Shown here one piece after another: positions 33,529 through 42,600 of a DNA stretch of 47,556 bases. The notes beneath the pieces were generated by a model that made no database searches, was not told the DNA's origin, and worked only from the letters and a program-made list of their open reading frames with translations. A program made the position numbers and the translations under genes. Position 1 is the stretch's first letter; each line of letters starts with the position of its first letter. The stretch covers positions 1 to 47,556 of the forward strand of contig JAILDK010000048.1 in NCBI GenBank assembly GCA_024689485.1, given 5' to 3'. The DNA is from Fibrobacter sp. (GTDB lineage Bacteria; Fibrobacterota; Fibrobacteria; Fibrobacterales; Fibrobacteraceae).

Positions 33529-34293
33529 ATGACACAGTTCGAACGTCTTCAATTTTTAACGGATCTCCTTTTAAAAGAATATCCGAGTACGATGTTCCAA
33601 AAAATTCCCGACAACGAAGCGGAATTGTTTCAAGTGTACCGTTCTCTTGTGAACGTTCGCCCGCCGAAAAAAGCGCCAGAAGGATTTTTGGAAGTCCAAG
33701 ACGCTTATTTGCAAGAAAAGTTAAAAGAACGCGGCACAGTGACGTTCAAAGACATGGAAGCCTTTGCCAACGGGCTTTACCTTTGGCAGGGAGACATTAC
33801 TCGCATCGCCTGCGACGCCATTGTGAACGCGGCCAACAACCAGATGCTCGGCTGTTTTTCACCCTGTCACCTTTGCATTGACAACTGCATTCACACCTTT
33901 GCAGGTATTGAACTGCGCAATGAATGCTTTCGCGTGATTCAAAAGCTCGGCCACGAAGAAGAAACCGGAGACGCCCAGATTACACGCGGTTACAATCTTC
34001 CCGCTAAATTCGTGCTGCACACGACAGGTCCGATTGTACACGGCATTTTAACGCCCACGCAAAAGGCTTTACTCGCAAGCTCTTACCGCAACTGCCTCAA
34101 ACTCGCCGAAGAAAACGGTTGCAAGAGCATTGCGTTCTGCTGTATTTCGACAGGCGTCTTTGGGTTTCCCAAAGATGAGGCTTGCAAGATTGCCGTGCGC
34201 ACCATTTTAGAGCATAAAAAGCCCGAAACCCAGGTGATTTTTAACGTCTTTGGCGACGACGATTACACGCGTTACAAGCAGGAACTTTCGTAA
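33529..34293 (+). CDS. Zinc-dependent macrodomain protein (ADP-ribosyl hydrolase)
   Basis: This is a 254-residue zinc-type macrodomain protein. The N-terminal ~75 residues are helical; the macrodomain follows with WQGDITRIACDAIVNAANN (86-104) and the zinc motif GCFSPCHLC (108-116). C109, H114 and C116 match the usual Cys-His-Cys ligands, and the segment continues IDNCIHTFAG. The late ISTGVFGFP loop is present. Enzymes of this class remove ADP-ribose from proteins, in some bacteria acting with a partner sirtuin on lipoylated carrier proteins. No sirtuin or lipoyl gene is nearby. The next gene (DUF1848) starts 3 bp after the stop. Confidence 0.9.
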   Translation: MTQFERLQFLTDLLLKEYPSTMFQKIPDNEAELFQVYRSLVNVRPPKKAPEGFLEVQDAYLQEKLKERGTVTFKDMEAFANGLYLWQGDITRIACDAIVNAANNQMLGCFSPCHLCIDNCIHTFAGIELRNECFRVIQKLGHEEETGDAQITRGYNLPAKFVLHTTGPIVHGILTPTQKALLASSYRNCLKLAEENGCKSIAFCCISTGVFGFPKDEACKIAVRTILEHKKPETQVIFNVFGDDDYTRYKQELS

Positions 34294-34296
34294 GCG

Positions 34297-35226
34297 ATGA
34301 TTCTGCAGACGGGCATGCGCACGGACATTCCGGCGTTCTTTTCTAAATGGTTTGTGAACCGTTTGACGGAAGGTTTTGTGCTTGTCCGCAGCCCGTACAA
34401 TCCGCAGCTCGTGACGAAGTACATCATTTCGCCGCACGTGGTGGACCTGATCGGATTTTGCAGCAAAAATCCCGCGCCGATGCTTGCACATTTGGATCTT
34501 TTAGAGCCTTACGGACAATTCTGGTTTGTGTCGATTACGCCTTACGGGCGGGACATTGAGCCGCACGTTCCAGATAAATTCACCGTGATGAAAACCTTTC
34601 GCGAACTTTCGCGCCGCGTCGGAATCGACTGTGTTTCTTGGCGGTACGATCCGATTCTGATTACGGAGAAGTATTCCGTGGAAAGGCACATGGCGGATTT
34701 TGAAGTGATGGCGTCGGAACTTGCGGGTTTTACGAAGGTTTGCGTCATCAGTTTTATCGATCTTTATGCAAAGGTTTTGCGGAACTTTCCCGAAGCTTCG
34801 AGAGTTGCGTTAAATGACCAGATTACCCTCGCGAAGGAATTTGTGCGGATCGGGAAAAAGTTCGGGATTCGCATTCAGAGCTGTGCAGAGGGAAACCATT
34901 TGGCGCCTTACGGTGTGGACATTAGCGGTTGCATGAACGAGCGTGCCATTCAGCAGGCGATTCACATGCCGCTCGACATTCCCAAGGGCAAATTTTTGCG
35001 GTCGGAATGCACCTGCATTGGCGGAAACGACATTGGCGCTTACGACAGCTGTGGACATTTGTGCAGATACTGTTACGCGACAAGCAGCCAAGGCGCCTTT
35101 GAGCAGAACATCAAAAAGCACGATCCGAATTCCCCGCTGCTCATTGGTAATTTACTGCCAACGGATAAAATCCATACAGCAGCCCAATCTTCGTGGAAAC
35201 ATTTGCAAACAGGACTTTTTGATTAA
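34297..35226 (+). CDS. DUF1848-family protein with a C-terminal CX3CX2C cluster motif
   Basis: This 309-residue protein matches my recollection of the DUF1848 family (MILQTGMRTDIPAFFSKW at the start, and SVERHMADFEVMASEL). The function is unknown. Conserved cysteines gather near the end: C238 and C240, then C252-GHL-C256-RY-C259. The last three have the CX3CX2C spacing of radical SAM [4Fe-4S] sites, although at the C-terminal and not the N-terminal end. C196 and C212 are also present. AGGAAC within the end of the macrodomain gene serves as ribosome binding site. Coupling with the macrodomain gene suggests a joint role. Confidence 0.8.
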   Translation: MILQTGMRTDIPAFFSKWFVNRLTEGFVLVRSPYNPQLVTKYIISPHVVDLIGFCSKNPAPMLAHLDLLEPYGQFWFVSITPYGRDIEPHVPDKFTVMKTFRELSRRVGIDCVSWRYDPILITEKYSVERHMADFEVMASELAGFTKVCVISFIDLYAKVLRNFPEASRVALNDQITLAKEFVRIGKKFGIRIQSCAEGNHLAPYGVDISGCMNERAIQQAIHMPLDIPKGKFLRSECTCIGGNDIGAYDSCGHLCRYCYATSSQGAFEQNIKKHDPNSPLLIGNLLPTDKIHTAAQSSWKHLQTGLFD

Positions 35227-35263
35227 CCATTTCCAAGATTCTTTTTTTAATTAGATTATTTCC

Positions 35264-35953
35264 ATGAAAATCAAGCACCTCTTTTTTGCAGCGAGCCTAG
35301 TTGCCTGTGCAACGGCCGCTTTTGCCGAAGGTTCCCGGGAAATTCCGGTGGCCCGTGGCGCAAACGAGACCGAAGTTTCGTTTGAATCTTCCGCAGAGTC
35401 TACTCCGCAGTCTTTTCCCCGTTGGTTTACAGCTGGAATTCGCGTTTCGGGCGGCTTTTTTAGCTTTACCGGTAAAGAAGCGAGTTACGTCGGTTGGAAG
35501 CATCCGGGTTCCGCTGTGGATGTCGGCCCTGTTTTCCGCTTCCGTTTGAACCGTATTTTTGAAATCGATCCGGCCATTTCTTTTGGCTATCGCTATCACA
35601 AGTACAATACGGATACTTATTCCTTGAAATTTCAGGAATATTTGATTCAGATTCCGGTCGTCGCCCGTGCAAACGTCTATGACGGTTTCTTTGTGGGTGC
35701 CGGTTTCCAGATTTCTCCGATTGTTCATTCGAAAAACAAAGCGACCTCTTACGGATTCCCGACGGAATTCAATTCGACGAATCCGGAATTGGGCGGAATT
35801 TTTGAACTGGGCTACGCCTTTACGCATTTTGCGATTGATGCGCGCCTTTATGCAGCGGCAACGGATTATTCCGACAGCGATATCATCGGTGAATGGAAGG
35901 GTTTGACCTACCGTCCGCTCGTCGTTTCCCTTGGCGCCACCTATCTCTTTTAA
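35264..35953 (+). CDS. Outer-membrane beta-barrel protein
   Basis: This 229-residue protein has a signal peptide (MKIKHLFFAASLVACATAAFA) and a short linker, then eight or more amphipathic strands (WFTAGIRVSGGFFSF near the start, and the end VVSLGATYLF with terminal phenylalanine). It resembles the PorT/OmpW-like 8-strand barrels. There is no good ribosome binding site. It may be read from the DUF1848 transcript (gap 37 bp). Function unknown. Confidence 0.7.
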   Translation: MKIKHLFFAASLVACATAAFAEGSREIPVARGANETEVSFESSAESTPQSFPRWFTAGIRVSGGFFSFTGKEASYVGWKHPGSAVDVGPVFRFRLNRIFEIDPAISFGYRYHKYNTDTYSLKFQEYLIQIPVVARANVYDGFFVGAGFQISPIVHSKNKATSYGFPTEFNSTNPELGGIFELGYAFTHFAIDARLYAAATDYSDSDIIGEWKGLTYRPLVVSLGATYLF

Positions 35954-35968
35954 TTTGAGGAAATCATC

Positions 35969-36586
35969 ATGAAGAAACTTTGCATTACCTCTCTCATCGC
36001 CTCTTCCCTCGTATTTTTGGGATGCGCCGCATCCGTCGTGGAACAGAAGGGTGCTGAACTCCAGCCGTTCCCGCAGGCGGAACAGTTGAAGGTGAAGACG
36101 GCTCGCACGTTGATGCTCCGTACCGAAACCCAGAACAAGAACTGCGACGTCACCACGTTCCTCCAAATTATGTCGGAACGCAATCCGGACATTCAGAACA
36201 TCATCGATGTGCATTATTCCCAGACGGAAATGAACGACAAGACCGAATGCTCTTACTGGGGCATTGGCGTGACCTACGAAGGCGTCGAAACCTCTATCGC
36301 TCCGAAGACTTCTTTTGCAGAACCGATCAAGGACACGGTCGCAGCTCCGACGGCAGATACCGCCAAGGTCGCTGAAGTTGCAAAGGAAGAAGTGAAGGAA
36401 GCTCCGGCAGAAGTCAAAACGGAAGCTCCGGCTGAACAGCCTGCTGCCCCGGCCGAACAGTCTGCAGCTCCGACGGACACGGCGAAGGTAGAAACCGCTC
36501 CGGCTGCAGAAACCGTTTCGGCGGATACTGCGAAGGTTGCAGAACCTGCAAAGGCTGAAGCTCCGGCGGATACGACGAAGAAGTAA
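35969..36586 (+). CDS. Lipoprotein with Ala/Pro/Glu-rich C-terminal tail
   Basis: This 205-residue lipoprotein has a signal peptide and lipobox VFLGC (C19), a compact region to about residue 115 (two cysteines, C57 and C92), and a low-complexity tail. The tail is rich in Ala, Pro, Glu and Lys with repeating ADTAKV and EAPAE pieces, and might cross the peptidoglycan. The ribosome binding site GAGGAAA is good. It follows the barrel gene by 15 bp and ends in a bidirectional terminator. Function unknown. Confidence 0.7.
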   Translation: MKKLCITSLIASSLVFLGCAASVVEQKGAELQPFPQAEQLKVKTARTLMLRTETQNKNCDVTTFLQIMSERNPDIQNIIDVHYSQTEMNDKTECSYWGIGVTYEGVETSIAPKTSFAEPIKDTVAAPTADTAKVAEVAKEEVKEAPAEVKTEAPAEQPAAPAEQSAAPTDTAKVETAPAAETVSADTAKVAEPAKAEAPADTTKK

Positions 36587-36604
36587 TTTTTTCGAAGTTC
36601 ACAA

Positions 36605-36638
36605 AAAAGACCTCGCATTGGCGAGGTCTTTTCTTTTT
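36605..36638 (+). terminator. Bidirectional intrinsic terminator
   Basis: AAAAGACCTCGC-ATTG-GCGAGGTCTTTT forms a perfect 12-bp stem. On the plus strand it is followed by CTTTTT, and on the minus strand the stem runs on into six Us. It lies between convergent genes and should end both the lipoprotein transcript and the gltB-gltD-regulator transcript. Confidence 0.85.
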
Positions 36639-36683
36639 GCACTTAAGGAAGTTTCGGAGATTCTTAAGTAAAGGGTTTGCGCT

Positions 36684-38213
36684 TTAAGCAAAACGCTTGG
36701 GGTTGATGCCGAGCATTTTGATCTTATAGCCGAGGATTCGCTGGGTCGTTGCCAAGGCTCTTGCCGCAGGCGCCACCTTACCCTTCGCGCTCTTGAGAGC
36801 GTCGCAGATAATGTCGCGTTCGTAGGTTTCGACCATGCTTTTCAAATCTCCGCGGACCGGCGCGCCTGTCGATTCTGCGGTCTGCAAAGTCGATGGCAAA
36901 TGGTGCGGATAGATGACGTTTCCTTCGGCGACAAGAACGGCGCGTTCAATGCAGTTTTCCAGTTCACGCACGTTACCTGCCCAGTGATAACTCATGAGCA
37001 TGTCGATTGTGCCTGTGGAAAGACGGCGAATGTCCTTGCCGAGCATCTTGTTGTAACGATCGAGGAAGTGATCCGCGAGGAGCACGATATCGCTCTTACG
37101 TTTGCGCAGAGGCGGAACGTAGATCGGGAAAATGTGCAGACGGTAGTAAAGGTCTTCACGGAACTTTCCTTCACGGACCATCTGCTGCAGATCCTTGTTC
37201 GTCGCCGCAACGACGCGGATGTTCACTCGGATCGTTTTATTTCCACCGACACGTTCGAATTCATGTTCCTGAAGCACGCGGAGGAGCTTGATCTGGAGCG
37301 ATGCGGAGATTTCCCCGATTTCGTCGAGGAAGATCGTGCCGCCGTCTGCCATTTCGAAGCGGCCCTTGTGTTCGGCGATAGCACCGGTGAACGCACCCTT
37401 TTCATGACCGAAGAGTTCACTTTCGATGATGTTTTCGGGGAGAGCGGCGCAGTGTACGCGGACAAAAGGTCCATTCGCGCGGTCGGAGTTGTAGTGGATT
37501 GCCTGGGCGACGAGTTCCTTACCGGTACCCGTTTCGCCAAGGATCAAAACCGTAGAGGGGCTTTTGGCAACGCGAGCGATCTGATCGTAAACCACCTGCA
37601 TTTCGCGGGAGTTTCCGACGATGTTCGACGGGCGAAAACGATCTTTCAATTCCGAACGGAGTCTTTCGTTTTCTGCCTGGAGGATTTCTGTTTCTTCTTC
37701 TGCCTGACGGCGAAGTTTCACAGCAGAGGCAATCATCATGGCGATGATTTCGAGCAATCGAAGGTCGTCGTCGAGCTGGTCGCTTGTCGGATTGAATTCA
37801 TCAACGCTGAGCGCTCCCACGACTTCTTTTTCGATGGAAATCGGAACGCAGATGAAACCCTTTTCCGCTGACTTTCCACGGCCTGTACGGTCGAGAAAAC
37901 GAGGATCCTTGGTCACGTCCGGAACAACAATCGGCTTGCCGGTTTCCACGACTTTACCCGTAATGCCTTCACCCACTTTGTAGCGGCCCTTCTTCGTCTG
38001 CAACGGAGAAAGTCCCGTGGCGAGTTCAATGGAGATTTCGCCCGTTTGACGGTTGTACAAAGTCACCGTCGCATGTTTGAATCCCATGTAGTCGCCGAGT
38101 GTGTTCATCACCGGGCGCAGGACATTGCGCATGTCCATGCTTTCGTCAAGGATTTGGCCTACTCGATAAAGTAATTCCAGTTCCTTTATCTTTTGATCGT
38201 CTTTCGTTGCCAT
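36684..38213 (-). CDS. NifA-type sigma-54-dependent transcriptional activator with GAF domain
   Basis: This 509-residue regulator has an N-terminal GAF sensor domain (about 20-170), a linker helix, an AAA+ domain and a C-terminal Fis/NifA-like helix-turn-helix (about 465-509). The AAA+ domain has Walker A GETGTGKE (226-233), the sigma-54-contacting GAFTGA (273-278) and Walker B GGTIFLDEIGE. The ending resembles NifA. It would open promoters held by RNA polymerase with sigma-54 in response to a small-molecule or partner signal. It lies 10 bp after gltD with its own AGAGGA site, so a role in nitrogen assimilation is likely. No -24/-12 promoter is evident before gltB. Confidence 0.88.
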   Translation of the reverse strand: MATKDDQKIKELELLYRVGQILDESMDMRNVLRPVMNTLGDYMGFKHATVTLYNRQTGEISIELATGLSPLQTKKGRYKVGEGITGKVVETGKPIVVPDVTKDPRFLDRTGRGKSAEKGFICVPISIEKEVVGALSVDEFNPTSDQLDDDLRLLEIIAMMIASAVKLRRQAEEETEILQAENERLRSELKDRFRPSNIVGNSREMQVVYDQIARVAKSPSTVLILGETGTGKELVAQAIHYNSDRANGPFVRVHCAALPENIIESELFGHEKGAFTGAIAEHKGRFEMADGGTIFLDEIGEISASLQIKLLRVLQEHEFERVGGNKTIRVNIRVVAATNKDLQQMVREGKFREDLYYRLHIFPIYVPPLRKRKSDIVLLADHFLDRYNKMLGKDIRRLSTGTIDMLMSYHWAGNVRELENCIERAVLVAEGNVIYPHHLPSTLQTAESTGAPVRGDLKSMVETYERDIICDALKSAKGKVAPAARALATTQRILGYKIKMLGINPKRFA

Positions 38214-38223
38214 TTATCCTCTC

Positions 38224-39651
38224 TTAGTTTAAGAGTGTTCTGATGATACCGTTTGCGACGCGTTTGCCATCGGTAATGGCTCTCACGACAAGCGATTGTC
38301 CAGTAGCACAGTCTCCTGCAATATACACACCTTTTGCCGAGGTCATCCCGGTCGGATCGCGGAAAATGCGGCCACGTTCGTCGGTTCTGAGGTTAAAGGC
38401 GCTTACAATCTCCGGAATGGCGTGTCCGACGAAGCCCATAGCGAGCAAAACGAGGTCCGCCTGGAGAATGAATTCGCCGTCCTTTTTCGGGACATTGTAC
38501 ATGCGACCGTCTTCACCGCGGAGCCATTCGATTTCGGAGCAGCGGAGAGCCTTGACCTTTCCGTTTTCACCGATCGCTTCGAGCGTGTTGATGTTCCACT
38601 TACGACCGCAGCCTTCTTTGTGAGCCGGAGTTTCCTTGAAGATGCGCGGCCATTCCGGCCACGGATTGTTCGGGGCACGCTTGATCGGAGCGTTCGGCAT
38701 GATTTCGATCTGCATCACGTCGGCAGCACCCTGACGGATAGCTGTACCGATACAGTTCGCACCGGTATCGCCGCCACCGATGACGACCACGTGCTTATCC
38801 TTTGCACACTTGGTTTCATCGAATTCAAAGACTTCCCCACCGTTGATGCGGTTCTGCTGAGTCAGATAATCCACGGCAAAGTGGATGCCCGAAAGTTCGC
38901 GGCCCGGAACCTTCAAATCGCGCGGAGCGCGGGAACCGCAGCAGAGCACGATTGCATCGTTTCCGCGCAAGAGATATTCTGGAGAAATGTCCTTGCCGAT
39001 GCGCACGTTCGTTTCAAAACGGATGCCCGCAGCCTTCATCAGTTCCACGCGGCGTTCGATGACCGTTTTCGGAAGACGGAAGTCCGGGATGCCGTAGCGC
39101 ATGAATCCGCCGACGTGTTCTGCGGCTTCGTACACGGTCACGTTGATGCCGGCACGGTTCAAGTATTCTGCGCAAGAGAGGCCGGAAGGTCCCGATCCGA
39201 TGACGGCGACGTGCTTGTTTGTGCGGATCAGCGGAACGTTCGGACGCACCCAACCGTTTTCGTAACCGGTTTCGATGACGCGATGTTCAATTTCGCGGTT
39301 CGTGACGGAGTCGCCGTCCTGACCGTTCACGCAAGAGCCTTCGCAAAGGGCCGGGCAGACGATGCCGGTGAATTCCGGAAACGGACTCGTGTCGAGCAAA
39401 AGGTCCAAAGCCTTGTGCCACTGACCACGGGAAACCGCATGGTTGATTTCCGGGATCACGTTCATGAGCGGGCAGCCATAGTTGTGGCAGAACGGAACGC
39501 CGCAGTTCATGCAACGCATTGCCTGTTCCATGACCTGTTCCTTGGTCATTTCCTTGGCGGTCTTTTTGTAGTCGTGAATTCTTTCTTCGACAGGACGTTC
39601 TTCCGCATCGCGACGCGGAATATCCAGAAACGGTTTTGCTAATGTCGTCAT
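38224..39651 (-). CDS. gltD: Glutamate synthase small subunit (NADPH)
   Basis: This 475-residue flavoprotein passes electrons from NAD(P)H to the large subunit. It has an N-terminal cysteine-rich iron-sulfur region (CMNCGVPFCHNYGCPLMN, about 47-64), an FAD site (VIGSGPSGLSCAEYLNRAG, about 149-167), an NAD(P)H site (VVVIGGGDTGANC), and the C-terminal FAD segment GVYIAGDCATGQSLV. All motifs are complete. It lies 11 bp after gltB. Confidence 0.95.
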   Translation of the reverse strand: MTTLAKPFLDIPRRDAEERPVEERIHDYKKTAKEMTKEQVMEQAMRCMNCGVPFCHNYGCPLMNVIPEINHAVSRGQWHKALDLLLDTSPFPEFTGIVCPALCEGSCVNGQDGDSVTNREIEHRVIETGYENGWVRPNVPLIRTNKHVAVIGSGPSGLSCAEYLNRAGINVTVYEAAEHVGGFMRYGIPDFRLPKTVIERRVELMKAAGIRFETNVRIGKDISPEYLLRGNDAIVLCCGSRAPRDLKVPGRELSGIHFAVDYLTQQNRINGGEVFEFDETKCAKDKHVVVIGGGDTGANCIGTAIRQGAADVMQIEIMPNAPIKRAPNNPWPEWPRIFKETPAHKEGCGRKWNINTLEAIGENGKVKALRCSEIEWLRGEDGRMYNVPKKDGEFILQADLVLLAMGFVGHAIPEIVSAFNLRTDERGRIFRDPTGMTSAKGVYIAGDCATGQSLVVRAITDGKRVANGIIRTLLN

Positions 39652-39662
39652 TGTTTGTCTCC

Positions 39663-42600
39663 TTATCCGCGGTTCTGATTCTTCATGTTGTTAAGTGCAC
39701 GGCGATATTCCATCGGGAACACCTTCACAAAGAGTTCGCGTTCCAAGTCCCAGTTGGCGAGGATTCTCTTCGCCTTCGGGCTGCCCGTGTACTTGGCATG
39801 GTTTTCAATCAGCTGTTTGAGTTCCGCTTCGTCTTCTTCGTTCAGCGGATCCAAGTCGATCATTTCGGTGTTGCAGACGCTGTCGAAACGACCATCTTCA
39901 TCGTAGACGTAAGCGATACCACCGCTCATGCCCGCGCCGAAGTTGATGCCGGTCGGTCCAAGGACCACCACGCGGCCACCAGTCATGTATTCACAACCGT
40001 GATCGCCGACGCCTTCGACAACCGCGAGCGCACCGCTGTTACGGATACCGAAACGTTCGCCAACTCGACCGTTCAAGTAAACTTCACCCGACGTTGCACC
40101 GTACAGAATCACGTTACCACCGATCACGTTATCTTCCGGAGCAAAGGTGCTTTCCTTCGGCGGACGCACAATGATCTTTGCACCCGAAAGGCTCTTGCCG
40201 ATGTAGTCGTTCGCTTCACCTTCCAAATCAATCGTGAGACCGTGAGCGGCGAAAGCGCCGAGGCTCTGGCCCGCAGATCCCTTGACGTGGAGCGTAATCG
40301 TATCGTCCGGAAGGCCCGCGTAGCCGTACTTCTTTGCGATGCGGCTCGAAATGATCGTGCCGAAGGTACGGTTCGTGTTGCGAATCGGGAGGTTCAAAGT
40401 AATCGGCTTTTTCGTTTCGATGGAGTTTTCGACAGACTTGAGAATTTCGTAGTCGAAAGCGCCTTCGAGGCCCGTTTCCTGCTTCATCGTGCAGCGGACT
40501 TCGTCGTTCTTTTCCGATGCGCGGTAAAGAATGCCGGAGTAGTCCAAGCCCTGAGCCTTCCAGAAGTCGATCGCCTTGTTCATTTCCAGAAGATCGCTGC
40601 GGCCGATCATTTCGTCGAAGGTGCGGAAGCCGAGCTGTGCCATGTAATGGCGGACTTCTTCTGCGACGAAAGTCAAATACTGGATAATGTGTTCCGGAGC
40701 GCCCTTGAAACGCTTGCGGAGTTCCGGATCCTGCGTGGCGACGCCAACCGGACAAGTGTTCGAGTGGCAGTGACGCATCATCACGCAGCCGAGGACCACG
40801 AGGATGACCGTTGCAAAGCCAAATTCTTCTGCACCCAGGAGCGCGCCAATCACCACGTCACGACCCGTTTTCATTTGACCGTCGACCTGAAGGCGCACAC
40901 GGCTACGGAGCTTGTTCAGCACGAGCGTCGTCTGAGCTTCAGAAAGGCCAAGTTCCCACGGAGCGCCGACGTGCTTCACGGACGACACCGGAGAAGCGCC
41001 GGTACCGCCATCGTAACCGGAAATCAAAATCATATCGGCACGAGCCTTGGCAACGCCAGCGGCAACCGTACCCACGCCCACTTCCGACACGAGCTTCACA
41101 GAAATGCGAGCCTTGTCGTTTGCATTGCGCAAGTCAAAGATCAACTGCGCAATGTCTTCGATCGAGTAAATATCGTGATGCGGCGGCGGGCTAATGAGGG
41201 TCACACCCGGAGTCGAATGACGCACGCGTGCAATCTGTTCACTGACCTTGTGACCCGGCAGCTGACCACCTTCACCCGGCTTTGCACCCTGAGCGATCTT
41301 GATCTGAAGTTCGCTTGCATTCACCAGGTATTCGTCGGTCACGCCAAAGCGGCCACTGGCCACCTGCTTCGTTGCGCTCGAAAGGGAATCTCCATTCGGC
41401 AGCGGAATGTAACGCGCCGGATCTTCACCACCTTCACCGCTGTTGCTGCGGGCGCCGATGCGGTTCATGGCAATCGCAATCGATTCATGCGCTTCATTCG
41501 AAATAGCACCGTAGCTCATTGCGCCCGTCACAAAGCGCTTCATAATTTCCGAAGCCGGTTCCACTTCGTCGAGCGGAATCGCATCCGTCTTCTTGAACGT
41601 AAAGAGACCGCGGAGAGTGCTCTGATGCTTCTGCTGGTTATTGATGCGTTCTGCGTAAGAATCATAACGCTGCTGATTTCCGGTGCGGACTGCAATCTGC
41701 AAATCCGAAATCGCTTCCGGAGTCCAGAGGTGACGTTCCCCATCCTTGCGCAAGCGATATTCACCGCCAGACGGAAGGATCGGGCTGTGGCTTTCGATTG
41801 CCGCACGCCAACGCATGAGAACTTCCTTCGCAATTTCTTCCATGCCGACACCGCCGACGCGGCTTGCGGCACCTGTAAAGTACTTATCGACGACTTCCTT
41901 CGAAATACCGACGATTTCAAAGACCTGAGCGTTTCGATAGCTGCGGAGCGTCGAAATGCCCATACGGCTCATGATTTTCTTCAAGCCCTTGTTCATGGCG
42001 TCGATGTAATGTTCCACGGCTTCCGTCACACCGATCTGCTTGTCGAGTTCCTGCAAGCGGCTCATGTGAGCGATCGATTCGAAAGCGAGGTACGGGTTGA
42101 TTGCCGTCGCACCGAAACCGAGCAGGCTTGCCACGTGCATCACTTCGCGAGCTTCACCCGTTTCAAGAATCAGACCGCAGCTCGTGCGAACGCCCACGCG
42201 TGCCAAGTGCTGGTTCACCGCAGACACGGCGAGAATCGCCGGAATCGGAGCGAATTCATCCGGAAGGTCCTTATCGCTCAAGATAATGACCTTGTTTCCA
42301 CGGCGAACTTCTTCTTCTGCCTTCTTGCAAAGATCCGTCAAAGCCTGTTCCAAAAGCTTTCCAGCGGAAAGCGAATCGGAAAGAACCGGGAAGCCCATCT
42401 GCACCGTCGCGCACTTGAAATCTTCCTGGGAAAGGGAACGGAGACGTCCCAAGTCTTCATTCGAAAGCACCGGGTAACGGAACTTGAGCAGGCGCGCCTG
42501 GGAAGGTTCTTCGGCGAGAATGTTGTCATGAATGCCGAGGAACGTCATGAGGCTCATCACGAGCTCTTCACGAATCGGATCGATCGGCGGGTTCGTCACC

